Of a DNA stretch of 64,000 nucleotides, positions 24,508 through 36,244 are shown in pieces; position 1 is the stretch's first letter, and each line of letters begins with the position of its first letter. The stretch covers positions 310,001-374,000 of the forward strand of contig JAEBUN010000032.1 of NCBI GenBank assembly GCA_023014365.1, read 5' to 3'. The notes under the pieces were generated by a model. The model made no database searches. It was given only the letters and a program-made list of their open reading frames with translations, and was not told the DNA's origin. The DNA comes from Lepiota brunneoincarnata (lineage: Eukaryota; Basidiomycota; Agaricomycetes; Agaricales; Agaricaceae). The translations under genes were made by a program, and so were the position numbers.

Positions 24508-24912
24508 ATGGCTGGATGGTGGCAGGAAGATCAATGGTGGACTGAGCGTGAGAAGCTCAGATGGGCATTGATCCGGATTTGTCAGCAATTGCCAGAATTT
24601 CAATGTTTCCAAAGAAATTCCAATTGCTCGACATTCCATCTATTGATTTATTTGCGGATCATTTGGGGGCCATGGTGGAGATGTAAGACACGTGAATCCC
24701 AGGTTTGGCGCGAGGGGAATAAGCATATAAGCGGGGATATTGAATATCATGTACAATATAAAACTGAGTGTTGCACAATATTGTGCCTATTGATTTGCTT
24801 CAGGACGTTGAGGACATGTCCACCCATGGGAGGGGTAACATGGGACTATGCAGCGAAGATTCCAAATAAATGCAGGGCCTTGGGACGAATTTCCTTCAGA
24901 ATTACAGTGTAA
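24508..24912 (+). CDS. Trp-rich ORF shared by the three array units (best copy)
   Basis: A 134-codon frame begins MAGWWQEDQWWTEREKLRW and runs through LIRICQQLPEF to a stop at 24912. The same start and frame recur at 26718-26918 (66 codons, then a stop) and at 21837, where in-frame stops break it. No known domain is recognised and there is no obvious membrane segment. The shared frame suggests former coding, but with three related copies chance cannot be excluded. Confidence 0.3.
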   Translation: MAGWWQEDQWWTEREKLRWALIRICQQLPEFQCFQRNSNCSTFHLLIYLRIIWGPWWRCKTRESQVWREGNKHISGDIEYHVQYKTECCTILCLLICFRTLRTCPPMGGVTWDYAAKIPNKCRALGRISFRITV

Positions 24913-27871
24913 TTACGATTTCTCCACAATCTCCCTATTGGTTCTGTTCCAGATTTTTGCGAGGTCTTCGCGATCTGTACCCCAAAGGGCCCCCAAGGTA
25001 TTGTAGCAATTGAGCGAGTGGATGCCACTCGAAATGCGCTTTTTGCATTTTCCCCTCTGATGGCCATCAGGGGCCATGTCTGATTCCTCAACACCCCACC
25101 TATTGATAAATGCCCGTTAAATCAGGGAATTGGCAAGCCTAGGGCCGCTCCCCAATCCCAAATTCACATAGAGAACGAACGCCTCTAGCACTGGGAATAC
25201 CCCCATCAATATTCCCATCAAAGGGGTTATTCCTCAATGCCCTCTCTATCAATTTGCGTGGTGTTTTCGCCGGAGGGGAGAGCCAGTAGGCCTTCCCTGG
25301 CCCCTAAAACATCGTGTTGACCGAGCCACTGTAGCACTCTCCAGACCCCCTTCTTCCTGAACAAAGATCAATTTATTCCTCAATATTCTTCCTATCAATT
25401 TACTTCGTAATTTCGCCTTTGACATCTCACCCCCCACCCCCCCAGATCCCCAAATTTATAGACTCCCAAACCCCCTCCTTGTTATTGACCCCCTCAGCCA
25501 GCCAATCAGAACAAATTAGTAAGAACTGACTAAGCTGAGTCAGCCTGACAAATCCCCCCATCACTCCCACCCTCGACGTCCCATTCTCTATAAGACTAGG
25601 GTAAGACCCTAGCTGTGCCTTTGGCACAGGGAGTATAATAACAAAATTTTGTTAGGTCACATGACTTTGTTTGGTAATATTTGTTTGTCTGTATTTTGAT
25701 CACATGACCTTATTTATGAATGTTTTGATAACTTTGGTATTATTTGAGATGGTTTGAGTACTTGAAATCTGTTAGTTAAATGAATTTAGTATAAGTTTTT
25801 TCTGGATCACATGATTGCATTTAACAATATTTTAATGACTTTAGCATTATCTGAATAGATGCCCAGACCCTTTGGCCTGGGCACTTGGAGTGTAACAATT
25901 GTTTATATTATCTGAAGCTTAGTATTGTCTAGGTATGTTATATTACTTATATATTAAATACAGCATGAAACTAATCACAATACATGCCTGAGCTTACACA
26001 CAAATTTGGATGACTTTAGCATTATAGTTAAGTTTAGAGATTTGAGTGAAATTTTTTTTTGGAAGTCACATGACCTTATTTACTGATGTTTGTAAGTGAC
26101 TGAATAGATCACATGATCTTGTTTATCAATGTTTTGATGACTTTGGCATTCACTGAATGGATTACATGATCATGTTAATCAATATCTTGATGACCTTAGC
26201 ATTATCTGAATGGATGCCCAGATCCTTCAGCCTGGGCACTTGGAGTGTGCTAATTGTTTATATTATCTAAAGCTTAGTATTATCTAAGTATGTTATGTTA
26301 TTTATATCTTGAATTCAGTAGGGAACTGACTACAATCCATGTCTTCAGCATGCATGTGTGGTCAATTTCCATCATAATTTAGCATTGTCTGAATATCTTA
26401 TGCAACTTATATTTTAAACACAGTATGAAACTAACCACAATCCATGCTGTTGGCATGCATATGTGGTTACTTTCTATCACAATTTACCATTATCCTGATC
26501 TTAGTATTGATTATATCAATTTACTTTGCATTTCTCTCACCTGGAACTGAGCAGTTAGATTTATCTTTAATTTTCCTGAATTTTTACGATTATTTTTATG
26601 GTTTTATTTGCTATTTACGATGATTTTGGATATATTGGTTGATCTTGTTTAACAATAAGTATTCTTTTAATATTATCCGAATTTCCGCGAATTTAAGCGT
26701 ATTTTTAGCGAATTTTTATGGCTGGAGAGGGATGGTGGCAGGAAGATCAATGGTGGACTGAGCGTGAGAAGCTCAGGTGGGCATTGATCCGGATTTGTCA
26801 GCAATTGCCAGATTTTCGATGTTTCCAAAGAAATTCCGATTGCCCGACATTCCACCTATCGGTTTATTTGCGGATTTCGTGGGGGCCATGGCGGAGATGT
26901 AGGACACGTGAATCCTAGGTTTGGCGCGAGGGAAATGAGTATATGAGTGGGGAAATTGAATATCATGTACAATAGAAATTTGAGTATTCTACAATATTGT
27001 TCCTATTAATTTAGACCAGAACCTTGAGGGTATGTGTACCCAAATATGGGGTAACATTTGCCAAAGCAGCGAAGATTTAGAATAATGGCAGGGCCCTGGG
27101 ATGAATTTCCTTTTAAATTACAGTGTAATTACTATTCCTCCACATTCTCCCTATTGATTCTGTTCCAGATTTTCGCGAGATCTTCGCAGTTTGTACCCCA
27201 AGTGAGCACCAAGGTATTGTAGCAATTGAGCCAGTGGAAGCCACTCAAAATGCGCTTTTTCATTTTCCCCTCTGATGGGCCATCAAAGCCCATGTCCAAT
27301 TGCTCAACATTCCACCTATTAATAAATACTCGTTAAATCAGAGGATTGCCATGCCTATAGCCGCTCCCAACTCCCAAATTTACATTGCAAACGAATGCCT
27401 CTGGCACCAGGAATACGCCCATCAATATTCCCATCAAAGGTGTTATTCCTCATTGTCCTCTCTATCGATTCGCTGTGCGTCTTTGTGAAATCGGAGGGCC
27501 ACTGTGCCCCAATCGGAATCCCAAGTATCATTGCCATTGAGCCATTTCCCAATTCTCTACACACACCTCTTCCCCCACAAAGATCAATTTATTCCTCATC
27601 ATTCTTCCTATCAACCTGCTTCGTAATTTCGCCGTTTACATCTCGCTATCCACCCCCCCGGATCCCCAGGTTTATAGGCCCCCCAACCCCCTCCTTGCCA
27701 TTGACCCCCCCAGCCAGCCAATCAGAAAATATTATGTCAGAACTGACTAAGCTGAGTCATCCCCCCATCATCCCACGGCCTTGTCCCATTCTCTATAAGA
27801 TCCTTATCTTAGTGTTATACAGTTCTTGTCTCCTATACCTCTTTGCCCTTCAACCAGCTGGACTATAGTGC

Positions 27872-28518
27872 TCCATTCACTTGAGACCGAAGACAATACA
27901 AGGGCCCTGTGGAGGGTGCCATAAATATTCCCATGTATTCAAAATGTGCTGACAAATGTACAGGCCTCACAAATGTAGTCACAGAGAAAAACTATAAATC
28001 TAGATTTGTTGTTCCCATTTAGGTGGTTCATAGAGTTTATGTCTGTGAGCCACCTTTTTTTGAACAATTTGAATTGCCTCTGCAACCATCATTTATTCAC
28101 CCATTGAGTTAGGACCTATGATTGGGTAAGTGGTGCATATCCATTCATTAATTTATTTTAACAATAGTTGCCAAATATATCTGCTCTAATGAATGGGCTG
28201 AGAGAATATGTGGGGTCACTATTGTTAAAATGAATGAATCAAATATGTGGGCCTTGCTTATCTAACCCTAAGTTCTAATTCAATGGGTGAATAAATGATT
28301 GTCACAGAGGTAATTCAATTTTTCTAAAAAAAGGTGGCCCATACTTATAAACACCATGAACAACCTAAATGGGAACAATAAACCTAGTTTTGTAGTTTTT
28401 CTCTGTGACTACATATGTATATGAGACCCATACATTCATCAGTAGAGTTTGAATATATGGGAATGTTTATGGCACCCTCCATGGGGCCCTTGTATTGTCA
28501 TTGGTCTCAAGTGATTGT
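27872..28518. mobile_element. Foldback element: long imperfect palindrome, probable non-autonomous DNA transposon
   Basis: The left arm starts CACTTGAGACC and continues through ACAATACAAGGGCCC and GTCACAGAGAAAAACTA. The right arm ends with the same sequence inverted. Pairing continues inward through ATTTATTCACCCATTGA to a centre near 28190, so almost all of the roughly 650 bp is one inverted repeat. There is no ORF of note. I could not define a target duplication. Confidence 0.8.
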
Positions 28519-28599
28519 ATCTAAGTCACACCTAGTAGGACAAGACCAAGTCTGTATAGACATCTTGCCTCAAATGCCATGCTACTCAAGAGCAAACCC

Positions 28600-29044
28600 C
28601 TAACCTGGGTAACACTTTCCCTGGAGTGGACTATGCTGAGTTAGTACAGATATGGCCAAAGTGTTAGGATTCTTACCATTATTTGCTTTCTAAGGTCTTC
28701 CAAGTGCACGAAAAATTGATTGTGAAGGTAGACCCCGATGTCATGTTGATTTGGAAGCTCAGATCACTTGGTCACAGGATGCATCACCACCAGGCAATTT
28801 CAGAATGACACATTATTGGCCACCATCAGTGCCTAGAAATCCATCAGCAACTTGAAGGAATTCCTATACAACATCACTCACCTGATTGTTGCATGCAATA
28901 TGTTTTGCAACCACATCTAAAAACCTGTCCCATGTAAACTCCTTTGCCTTTTGAAAGTTTAACATCAGCTATATTCCCTTCTTCCCCATTGCTTTCTTCG
29001 CTGCAGCTTTTGCACTCAAGACATCTGCTGGAACACAATGATTG
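28600..29044 (-). pseudogene. Coding-like fragment, unrecognised
   Basis: The minus strand reads LMLNFQKAKEFTWDRFLDVV and HIACNNQVSDVVQEFLQVAD between about 28970 and 28800, with stops on either side. It is cut at 29044 by solo LTR G1. The family is not recognised. Confidence 0.25.
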
Positions 29045-29564
29045 TGTAAGGGGACACCTCAGAGGCCTCAAGACACCCCTAACATGTCCCACACCCCTAA
29101 AACCCCTCAAAGCATCCCCTTACCCTCCAGCACACTATACCTTCCTCACTTCAAATGCCAGAAGCCCCAGGACACCCAGAACAACCCAAGCACCCCATGA
29201 AGGTCCTCACAAGCCCTCCCTCTCCCCCTCCAGACTCCCCCTGACACCTATCCTATATTCTCCTATTACCTGACACTCCCTTGTCACCATATTCACTTCC
29301 TCCTTTCATCCTTCCTTATTCCTACATTAGCAGTGTTGGGACAGTTCACTTCACCCCCCTATTCATTAATATTGCTTATATAAGTCATGTATATACACAG
29401 TTTTCGCCTGCAGGGGTTTCTTCATCCTATTCTCTTAGGATTCTCCTGCAGGTAAGCCCTCCATATGTACATACCTGGTCAATGACACTTAGGATTCCCC
29501 TGCAGGTTCACCTCTGCTCCCCTCAGTTCCCCTGAGTTGCCTGGGCCCCCAGGTTGCCCTAACA
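29045..29564 (+). mobile_element. Solo LTR of family G, copy G1
   Basis: 520 bp, TGTAAGGGGAC...GCCCTAACA, with an exact 5-bp target duplication GATTG at 29040-29044 and 29565-29569. A TTGCTTATATAAG box lies near 29370. A related, truncated and inverted copy is at 32649-33013. Confidence 0.88.
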
Positions 29565-29577
29565 GATTGTTCATTGG

Positions 29578-30722
29578 TGATACGCTGATTTCACACCTAT
29601 ACATGAATTCCATACTCTGGAACAATTCTCTACATAGAATCATTGGCTATATCATTAAAGAACTCTATAGAGGATTGGTACTATGTCCTATAGTAGCCAG
29701 TTCGACCAAACTGAGGATATTTGAGCCTTGGAAGTGTTCAAACCAGCTCATTATCACTAAGCTTAGTGGACCAAGCTATCAGAACGCTCTCCAGAGGGAT
29801 TCAGGACTCTACATAGCCTATTGAGTATACTCCAGTCGCATCCAGGGACCTTACAAGCAGTTTTCTGATGAACTCGGATTTGTTTGAACCCAAAAGAATG
29901 TACATAGCAGCTGTTGCAGGTGTATCATGCCTATAGCAAGCCCAATAATGATGACTGGACTACAGAACAGAATGTCCAACATTTGGGAGGTGACATCTGA
30001 TGCCCAAAACCCTAGACATATCAAAGACTCATAATTAATGAGTGCTTTGTGGGTCCCTGGCACCTTGGCATATTGCCTGACTAACCCAGGGCAAGGTAGA
30101 AATGCTGCCGAACCTTCCAAAATATTCTGCAGTACCTGTAACAATTAAGCTTATTGTTTTCTATTTCATATTTACTATCTCTTGTATGTATCTAAACAAT
30201 ATAAATATGGTCGCACTTGTTCGTGGAGAAGCAAGAGGTCTTACCCCCACTTCCACACACAAGTCTGCAAGCTGTGATCAAGAACGGTTTCAGAGGACTA
30301 TTTAGTGTACATCATTAAGTGTGATTTCTTTGGTCGTTGACCAACCCAGAGACAGAGGCAGAGAACAGAGTCCAGAGTTTAGAGTTCCAGAGTGCTCAAG
30401 ACAGAGACAGAGACAGAGACCAGAGTTCAGAGACCAGAGACCAGAGACTAGAGATCCCATGCTTTGAATTGACAGGGATTGTCCTTTCACTGTTGCACTG
30501 TACGGCTAAGATAACTTCAACGGCTGTTTGTTAACCTCTAAAAACACTATCCTTCTTGAATTTTGCTGTCAGAATGCACCCCCAGAACACCCTAAAAGAC
30601 GAAACTGTTCATTATCTATCTCATACTACTTGTATTAACTTAAGCTTATCAAATTTCAACTAAGCTTAGTGAGAACAAGCCCTTTATCTATATTAAAACC
30701 CACGAATGTTTCCACCTTTTCA
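29578..30722 (+). mobile_element. LTR of family A, copy A4 (solo, internal deletion)
   Basis: TGATACGC...TTTTCA, 1145 bp, starting 13 bp after solo LTR G1. Compared with A2 it lacks a segment of about 160 bp after position 30081. The flanks do not match (CATTGG and TCAGT). A TATAAATA box lies at about 30199 and a GAGACA microsatellite at about 30345-30450. Confidence 0.82.
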
Positions 30723-32648
30723 TCAGTATCAGTGGTATGAACGGATATGGTTGCAACAGGTAGTGTTCGAGCCAGCAAGAAAACACTCATGGAGGGTTTG
30801 CCACAGTCACTGCTTGTTGTTGATGGCATCCTTGACTTCATCTCTGATGATAAGTAAGTATCCACTTGTGCTATATGTTATCATCATAACTCACTTGCAT
30901 GCCATGCACCCTCAACCCTCCACCAGCTTGGCTTCCCTGTTTTTCTTCTTGAAGCTCACTTGGACCCTGATCATGAAGATTGTCAAGAAATTGCATGTGC
31001 TATCCTTCTTTGCATGGACAAGAGCAGGGATTCTGGTGCTCTGCAACTTGTTTAGTCCCTCCTGCATGACAAGTTAAGATTCTGCATTTGTATGGCTATC
31101 TTTGATGACTCACTCCACCTCCAGCATCCTCACCAACCTCATCTTCCTTGATTACATTGTTGTTGGGATCTTCCATGTCAACAACCTTGAACTTCACCTT
31201 CCTCATCCTCATCATCCATCACTTCAACAGCTTTTGCCTTTCACTTGCCCTTCTTTGATGATGCTATCCCATCAGCCTCAGATTCATCTGATGTGACATG
31301 TGTTCTAGCCTTCTTCTTGCACTTCTGACACCGAGCATTGTCTTCTGAGGATGACATGGACTCATTATCATCTTGGGCTGTCTGCTTCCAGCCAGGTGCA
31401 ATAGCCATCTTTGATCCTGTGGGTCATTTCTTTACATTCTTGGGTTTTGGTTTAAGGACTTTTTTAGAACAGTAATTGGCATTTGATGATGAAGGCATAG
31501 TCAATGGTCAATGTGGGGGGGTGAACATTGGAATGTTGAGGGTTTGTTGTCTCATATATTCAATATCCTGCATTACCTCAATGCACTGCAGATGTCTGCC
31601 TCATGGCTCTGTACCTTCACATTGTGGACTTTATGACACTTGATGTACTATCTACTTTTTTTTACCCATCTTTATGTTTCAGTTACCCCTCAAATGTTGT
31701 TCATAGTTAGCACTATAAAAAAGTAGCACAGGTATTGGCACTACAAAAACAGCTCTCCCTTGGAGGCAGAGGCAGAGCCAAAGGGGCTGACTACAGTCTG
31801 GTCCTGACTGGTCTTGATCAGTTCTGACTAGTTATTTGTTATGCTGAAATGTGACCCTGACCTGACCACAGCATGAGGCAGATCCCCTTGACCATAACCC
31901 AAAGTTTGGTCAGCTTCAGTCAAGTCCAGTTCAGTTCCAGCTTTTTCCAGTCAGGGTAACCTGACCTCAAAACACTAGCCCATATTCGAATGTATAACCC
32001 ATAAAATGATAGACATTCTTGTGCAACCTGGTGGGCCTGAATGTCATACAATAATTCAATGGTTGAGGCATTGAACAATGCAGGTTCCAGATGAGATTTG
32101 CTGTGCTTCATTTTGGAAGGTATGGTGTCTGTCAGCTGTGGGGGGTTCAATTGAGGTACCAGGAGGACACTGGCATCCTTTCCATCCTCCACATCAACCA
32201 TGTACCCTACATCTCCTTTGTACAATCCTGTGCATATCTGAACCCAATTTCAGACCTTTACTTTGATTGCAGGTTTCCACATTCTGAGCAGGGCCTCCTG
32301 ATCATTTTGATCAACAAGATGGTGAATAAATCCATCATACCAATGAATCACTCCTGGCGCAAGTCACAGGAGATGGCTCAAGTGTTTATTCATTGTTGCT
32401 TCCATGTAAACCCAGCCACAAATGGAAGTGCATGCAAAAGCTGACTTGAGTTCATGTCATGGCTGAACCTTATGAAGGAGGAAAAGTACCAGCTCATCCT
32501 CCAGCCCCAGCTAAATACTATTTCAAATTCAGTACAACATATCTCATGATAGGCCTTACCCAACAGCTGACTTGCCAGATTGGACAGTCATCCAGTTCCA
32601 AGATCCCTTCTAGCATATCTGCAGAAGAAGTTACCCATCAAACAAGGT
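30723..32648. other. Gene-poor stretch with degraded coding fragments
   Basis: No intact gene is seen. On the minus strand 31410-31200 reads an acidic, Ser-rich segment with a CQKCKKKAR motif, then shifts frame repeatedly, and KVVDMEDPNNNVIKEDEVG is readable near 31170. On the minus strand 32225-31920 is a 101-codon ORF of unknown nature. These look like remnants of element genes, perhaps of DNA transposons, but no family is certain. Confidence 0.4.
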
Positions 32649-33013
32649 TGTTAGGGCAACCTGGGGGCCCAGGCAGCTCAGGGGAGCTAAGGTGAGCTGG
32701 GGCAAACCTGCAGGGGAATCCTAAGTGTTATTGAACAGGTATGTACATACAGAAGACTTACCTGCAGGGGAATCCTAAGAGAATAGGATAAAGGAACCCC
32801 TGCAGGCAAAACTGTTATATATATGACTTATATAAGCAATATTAATGAATGGGGGTGAAGCGAACTGTCCCAGTGCTACTCATAAAGAAATAAAGAGAGA
32901 TCAAAGGAAGGAGTGAATATGGGGAGAAGAGGGTATCATATAATGGGGAAAATGAGAGAAATGTCAGGGGAGAAGGAGAGGATGGGCTTGTGGGGACCTT
33001 TAAGAAATACTTG
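32649..33013 (-). repeat. Family G LTR fragment, copy G2 (inverted, truncated)
   Basis: It starts TGTTAGGGCAACC and aligns, inverted, with about 29175-29564 of G1, including the CCTGCAGGGGAATCCTAAG repeats and the TATATAAG box. The remaining 130 bp of the LTR are missing. At 33014 the sequence changes to repeat H, which may have been inserted there. Confidence 0.75.
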
Positions 33014-33260
33014 GGCTGTTCTGGGTCACTGTGAACCCCTAGGGGTGGTAAAATACAACCTTAAAGAGTAAGTCGTGTAAATTACACCAGGTAGTGTTGT
33101 ATCTTGGGATGTAGGAAAAAATAGTGTTTTCTGTAGGATGAGTTTCGACAGTAAATCTAGACATTTACGCCAGAAAATGTCATCAGTGTAATGGCGTAAT
33201 ATACGGAGGGTGGTATAAGGCAACTTAAAGGAGGGGAATGGGGTATAGCCACACATACCA
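33014..33260 (-). repeat. Dispersed repeat H, copy 1
   Basis: It begins CACTGTGAACCCCTAGGGG and aligns, inverted, with 54040-54290. Shared blocks include TACATCCCAAGATACAA and TATACCCCATTCCCCTC. The CACTGTGA end looks like a transposon terminus but the other end is not defined. No ORF. Confidence 0.6.
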
Positions 33261-34720
33261 TTGTTTTTCACGACTTAGGAAAGTGCAACAATTTTAGTAG
33301 AATGTTTTTCAATAGCAAACATGAATATTAATTACTAGTATACAATAGAGTAATATACTGGAGGTTTGCTGTCAAGGTGGAAAACTGGAATGCAACACCC
33401 AGCCAGAGGATGAAGCAAAGGGCAGGGGAGGATGGTGGCCATGCAGACAGTGTTTCCGTGCAGGGCAATGTAGTGCCATGGTGTAGTAAGGGGCAATGGG
33501 GCCCCAGTAGCATTTGCTCAACCTGTAGAAGTGCATCCACCAAAAGGAGTGGCCTCTGGGACGTTAAAATGAACAAAAAAAATGGAAACCTGGTGTGCGT
33601 ATTTGCTCTTGGGGCTGAGAGGTGTGGCCACAAGAGTGGCAGCCCTCATAGTCATAGGGGATGGTGGACCATGGAGCTGCATTTACTGTGCTGTTGTATT
33701 GAGCATTTGCGTTTGTACTTGCATAACTTGCAGCTCCTGATAAGTGTGACAAGTGCTGCACCACTGTCACTCTCACCATCATCACCAAATTCACTTGCAT
33801 ACATGTCATATGCTTACCTCTACTCATGCAAGTACAAAAAGCTGTCCTGGGAAGAGAGGGGAAAGGCAAGGGCTGCCTTGGAGGTTGCTAAAAGCACCCA
33901 CAAGAAGAAAGTATCTGGAATGGCTACAGGTCGGTAGTGTGAAGGGGAGTAAAACATTCTTTGAAGTTGGATAAAGATGAACACTAGATGGTCTGGGGGT
34001 TCTGTGGTGTGCATGCCATTGTAATGTTCCATATCTACAAGGGGACCATTCCAGCAAAGTTTTTTGTGAATAGGGGAGTCTGGTCACCTGTGGGGAAGTG
34101 TCTTGATATAACCCAAACTCGGTGTTGGTGAAATGTGGATTAGGAGTGTACATGACCTTGAAAATAAAATCCTTACTGTCTTGCATGTGCCACCCAATGA
34201 ATATCTCAATAGATTGCTTCCAACTAATGGTACTCTGAGCAATACTAGCTGGGATAAAGTCGCAAAATTGAATACAGAGTATGGTGTGCATCTGTTGTAA
34301 GTCCTATGTCCTGTTCTCAGTACCTGATCACACTATGTGGTTGCTCTACTGGCGATTGAATATACCGAAGGATTTCACTATTATATTCATTACATTGATC
34401 GTTAGCCCCTGAGTGCTGTTCAGCTAACTGCACAAACTTACTATAAATTGAAAGTTAATCTAACAATATAACAGGAAATACAAACCAAGAAGGATTGGTC
34501 TCAGGACGCAAAGTTGATATTTCAAAAGTCTCAGGTGCCAATGAACAAATTCACTGAAAAATTGGTCCAAATTGCCAATGGGATACCTCTGGCCATTAAA
34601 CTCATCATTTCCAAACTACAAGAAGGGAACAAGAGGCCCGAATCACTGTGGGCCTGATGGGAGCAGACACAGACAAGGGCCATAGGGACGGGTAGCAAGC
34701 ACCGTTTATCCAATCTTGAC
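33261..34720. other. No supported gene
   Basis: Several ORFs up to 186 codons occur on both strands (for example 33377-33937 plus, 34291-33824 minus), but none shows a known motif or a consistent exon pattern. I see no clear repeat copy here. Confidence 0.4.
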
Positions 34721-35310
34721 ATGTCCATCCACCTGTCGGTGCACAGTCCACATATGTGGGTGGACCCAAACGCTGTCCTGATTTTCGCCATGCTATTGAG
34801 CCTTCCTGGATGGGTTCCCATGCTGACAGGGGGCCTATTGACAAACTGCATTGATGCACTGCAAAGCCACTTGCCAGCAACGATCCATCTTCAGGGGGCA
34901 TTGGTGTCCCTGCAACAGGTATCACTCATCTACATTGATGGACCTGAGGGAAACCTCCCATATCAAGTGCTTGTGCCAATCTGGGAGTTTGGCATGAAGA
35001 TGGGGATGGATTGTCCCCTCGAGAGCTGCTTGTGTGCCTTCTACACCAAAATGACAAAGTGCTTTGCAGATTATACAGATCCCGCTGGCCATGACATTGT
35101 TCTGCCAGAACTTCTCAATGTACATTCGGTGTTCATGAAAGTGCTTAAGAAAGACTGAGTGGATGAGACAACTACCAACACTTCTATTCATTACACCCTC
35201 TGGTGCATCTATTTGGGTAATCCCACTCCAGAGATCATTGAACTGGCACTGCAACAATCGGAAACCTGATATAGTTTTCAAAATATAGCTGCAAATTTGT
35301 TCACTATCAG
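34721..35310 (+). pseudogene. Unrecognised gene remnant with in-frame TGA stops
   Basis: A frame opens at 34721 (MSIHLSVHSPHMWVDPNAV) and runs 145 codons to a TGA at 35156. It continues without shift (VDETTTNTSIHYTLWCIYLG) to another TGA near 35268, then YSFQNIAANLFTISF. Open sequence on both sides of the TGA codons suggests nonsense changes in a former gene, consistent with CGA to TGA. Function unknown. Confidence 0.4.
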
Positions 35311-36130
35311 CTTCTAATGTTTGGGAGTAAGCAGAGAATGTGGAAGACAAACTGCATCCAATATGTCCAAGTGGTGAACAAACTCCATGTCAAAAATGCT
35401 GTCATTGCCACTACCACAAACCTCACACTTGCACAACTCCAAAGAGAGCTTCATAATCAGCAATGGCAGACCCCCCCTGAACCTCTCCAGCCTTCCCTGT
35501 GATGGTGTCCCTTGTGCTTCTGCCTTCTCTGGCTCCGATCCTTGACTCCTTGGTGTTGGAACCTCTGAGGCTTCTCCTGTCATTCGTTCTGCACATTTTC
35601 AAGGAACCACTGCCAGTGCACAAATGAGACCACCTGGGAGCATGTGCCAACGACTAACAACATGATAATGTCTAGATTTTGGATGGGGGGATAGTAGTTT
35701 GGGATGTGAAGAGAAAGAAAGCTCACTGCAAAGTCTTGGATAAAGATGAGCAGCACATGGGTTTTTCTACAGAAGGGAAGAGAAAAGAGATTAAAAAAAG
35801 GAAGGGGAGCCATGTACGCAATCCTACTGCTTGCATGACATGTCCATATACATCGGTGGGTTGTGCTTGGTGCATTTTGCATGGTGGCCAAGCTGGGAGC
35901 ATGTGGGCCTCAGCCTTGTCTCCACAGTATCGTTCTCAGTCCAGACTAGTGGAAGAGGGGATGAGGGGTGCTACATGAGCAGCCATTGTCTACTCTCCAC
36001 ACAGGGAGCAATGGGGGTGATCCAATCAGGATTCATGAACCCATCTAAGATATCTAAGAGGTGCCAAGCACATAGTTACTGGTCCAAAACAGCAGACTTG
36101 AATAGTTTATGAATCAATACAATCAGAACC
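35311..36130. other. No supported gene
   Basis: Short ORFs only. The right end may be the 3' non-coding part of the Plavaka element, whose coding remnant stops at 36131. Confidence 0.35.
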
Positions 36131-36244
36131 TTAGTCCACCTGGCTCTCCATATTGGGTGTTTGATCTACAATGGCCCACTCACCCCTGTCTAATATCCTT
36201 CCAATAACACACTGCACCATACTCATATCAACAACTTTGTCAAC

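Larger units (their letters stand above)
20400..27799 (+). repeat. Three-unit tandem macrosatellite array
   Basis: The landmark ACTAGGGTAAGACCCTAGC opens each unit at 20400, 22929 and 25595, and units end in CCATTCTCTATAAG (22928, 25594, 27799). Unit lengths are about 2529, 2666 and 2205 bp. The first 1.1-1.6 kb of each unit is AT-rich with short hairpins and subrepeats. The rest starts at an ATG-GCT-GG ORF and becomes C-rich, ending near CAGCCAGCCAATCAGA. The units differ by many substitutions and internal deletions. I do not recognise the family. Confidence 0.88.

Noticed and set aside
20400..27799. CRISPR or rDNA spacer array
   Set aside because: Units are kilobase-sized and eukaryotic, spacers are not unique sequences between short identical repeats, and no rRNA sequence is present.
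29045..33013. G1 and G2 as the two LTRs of one element
   Set aside because: They are in opposite orientation, G1 has its own exact target duplication, and G2 is truncated.
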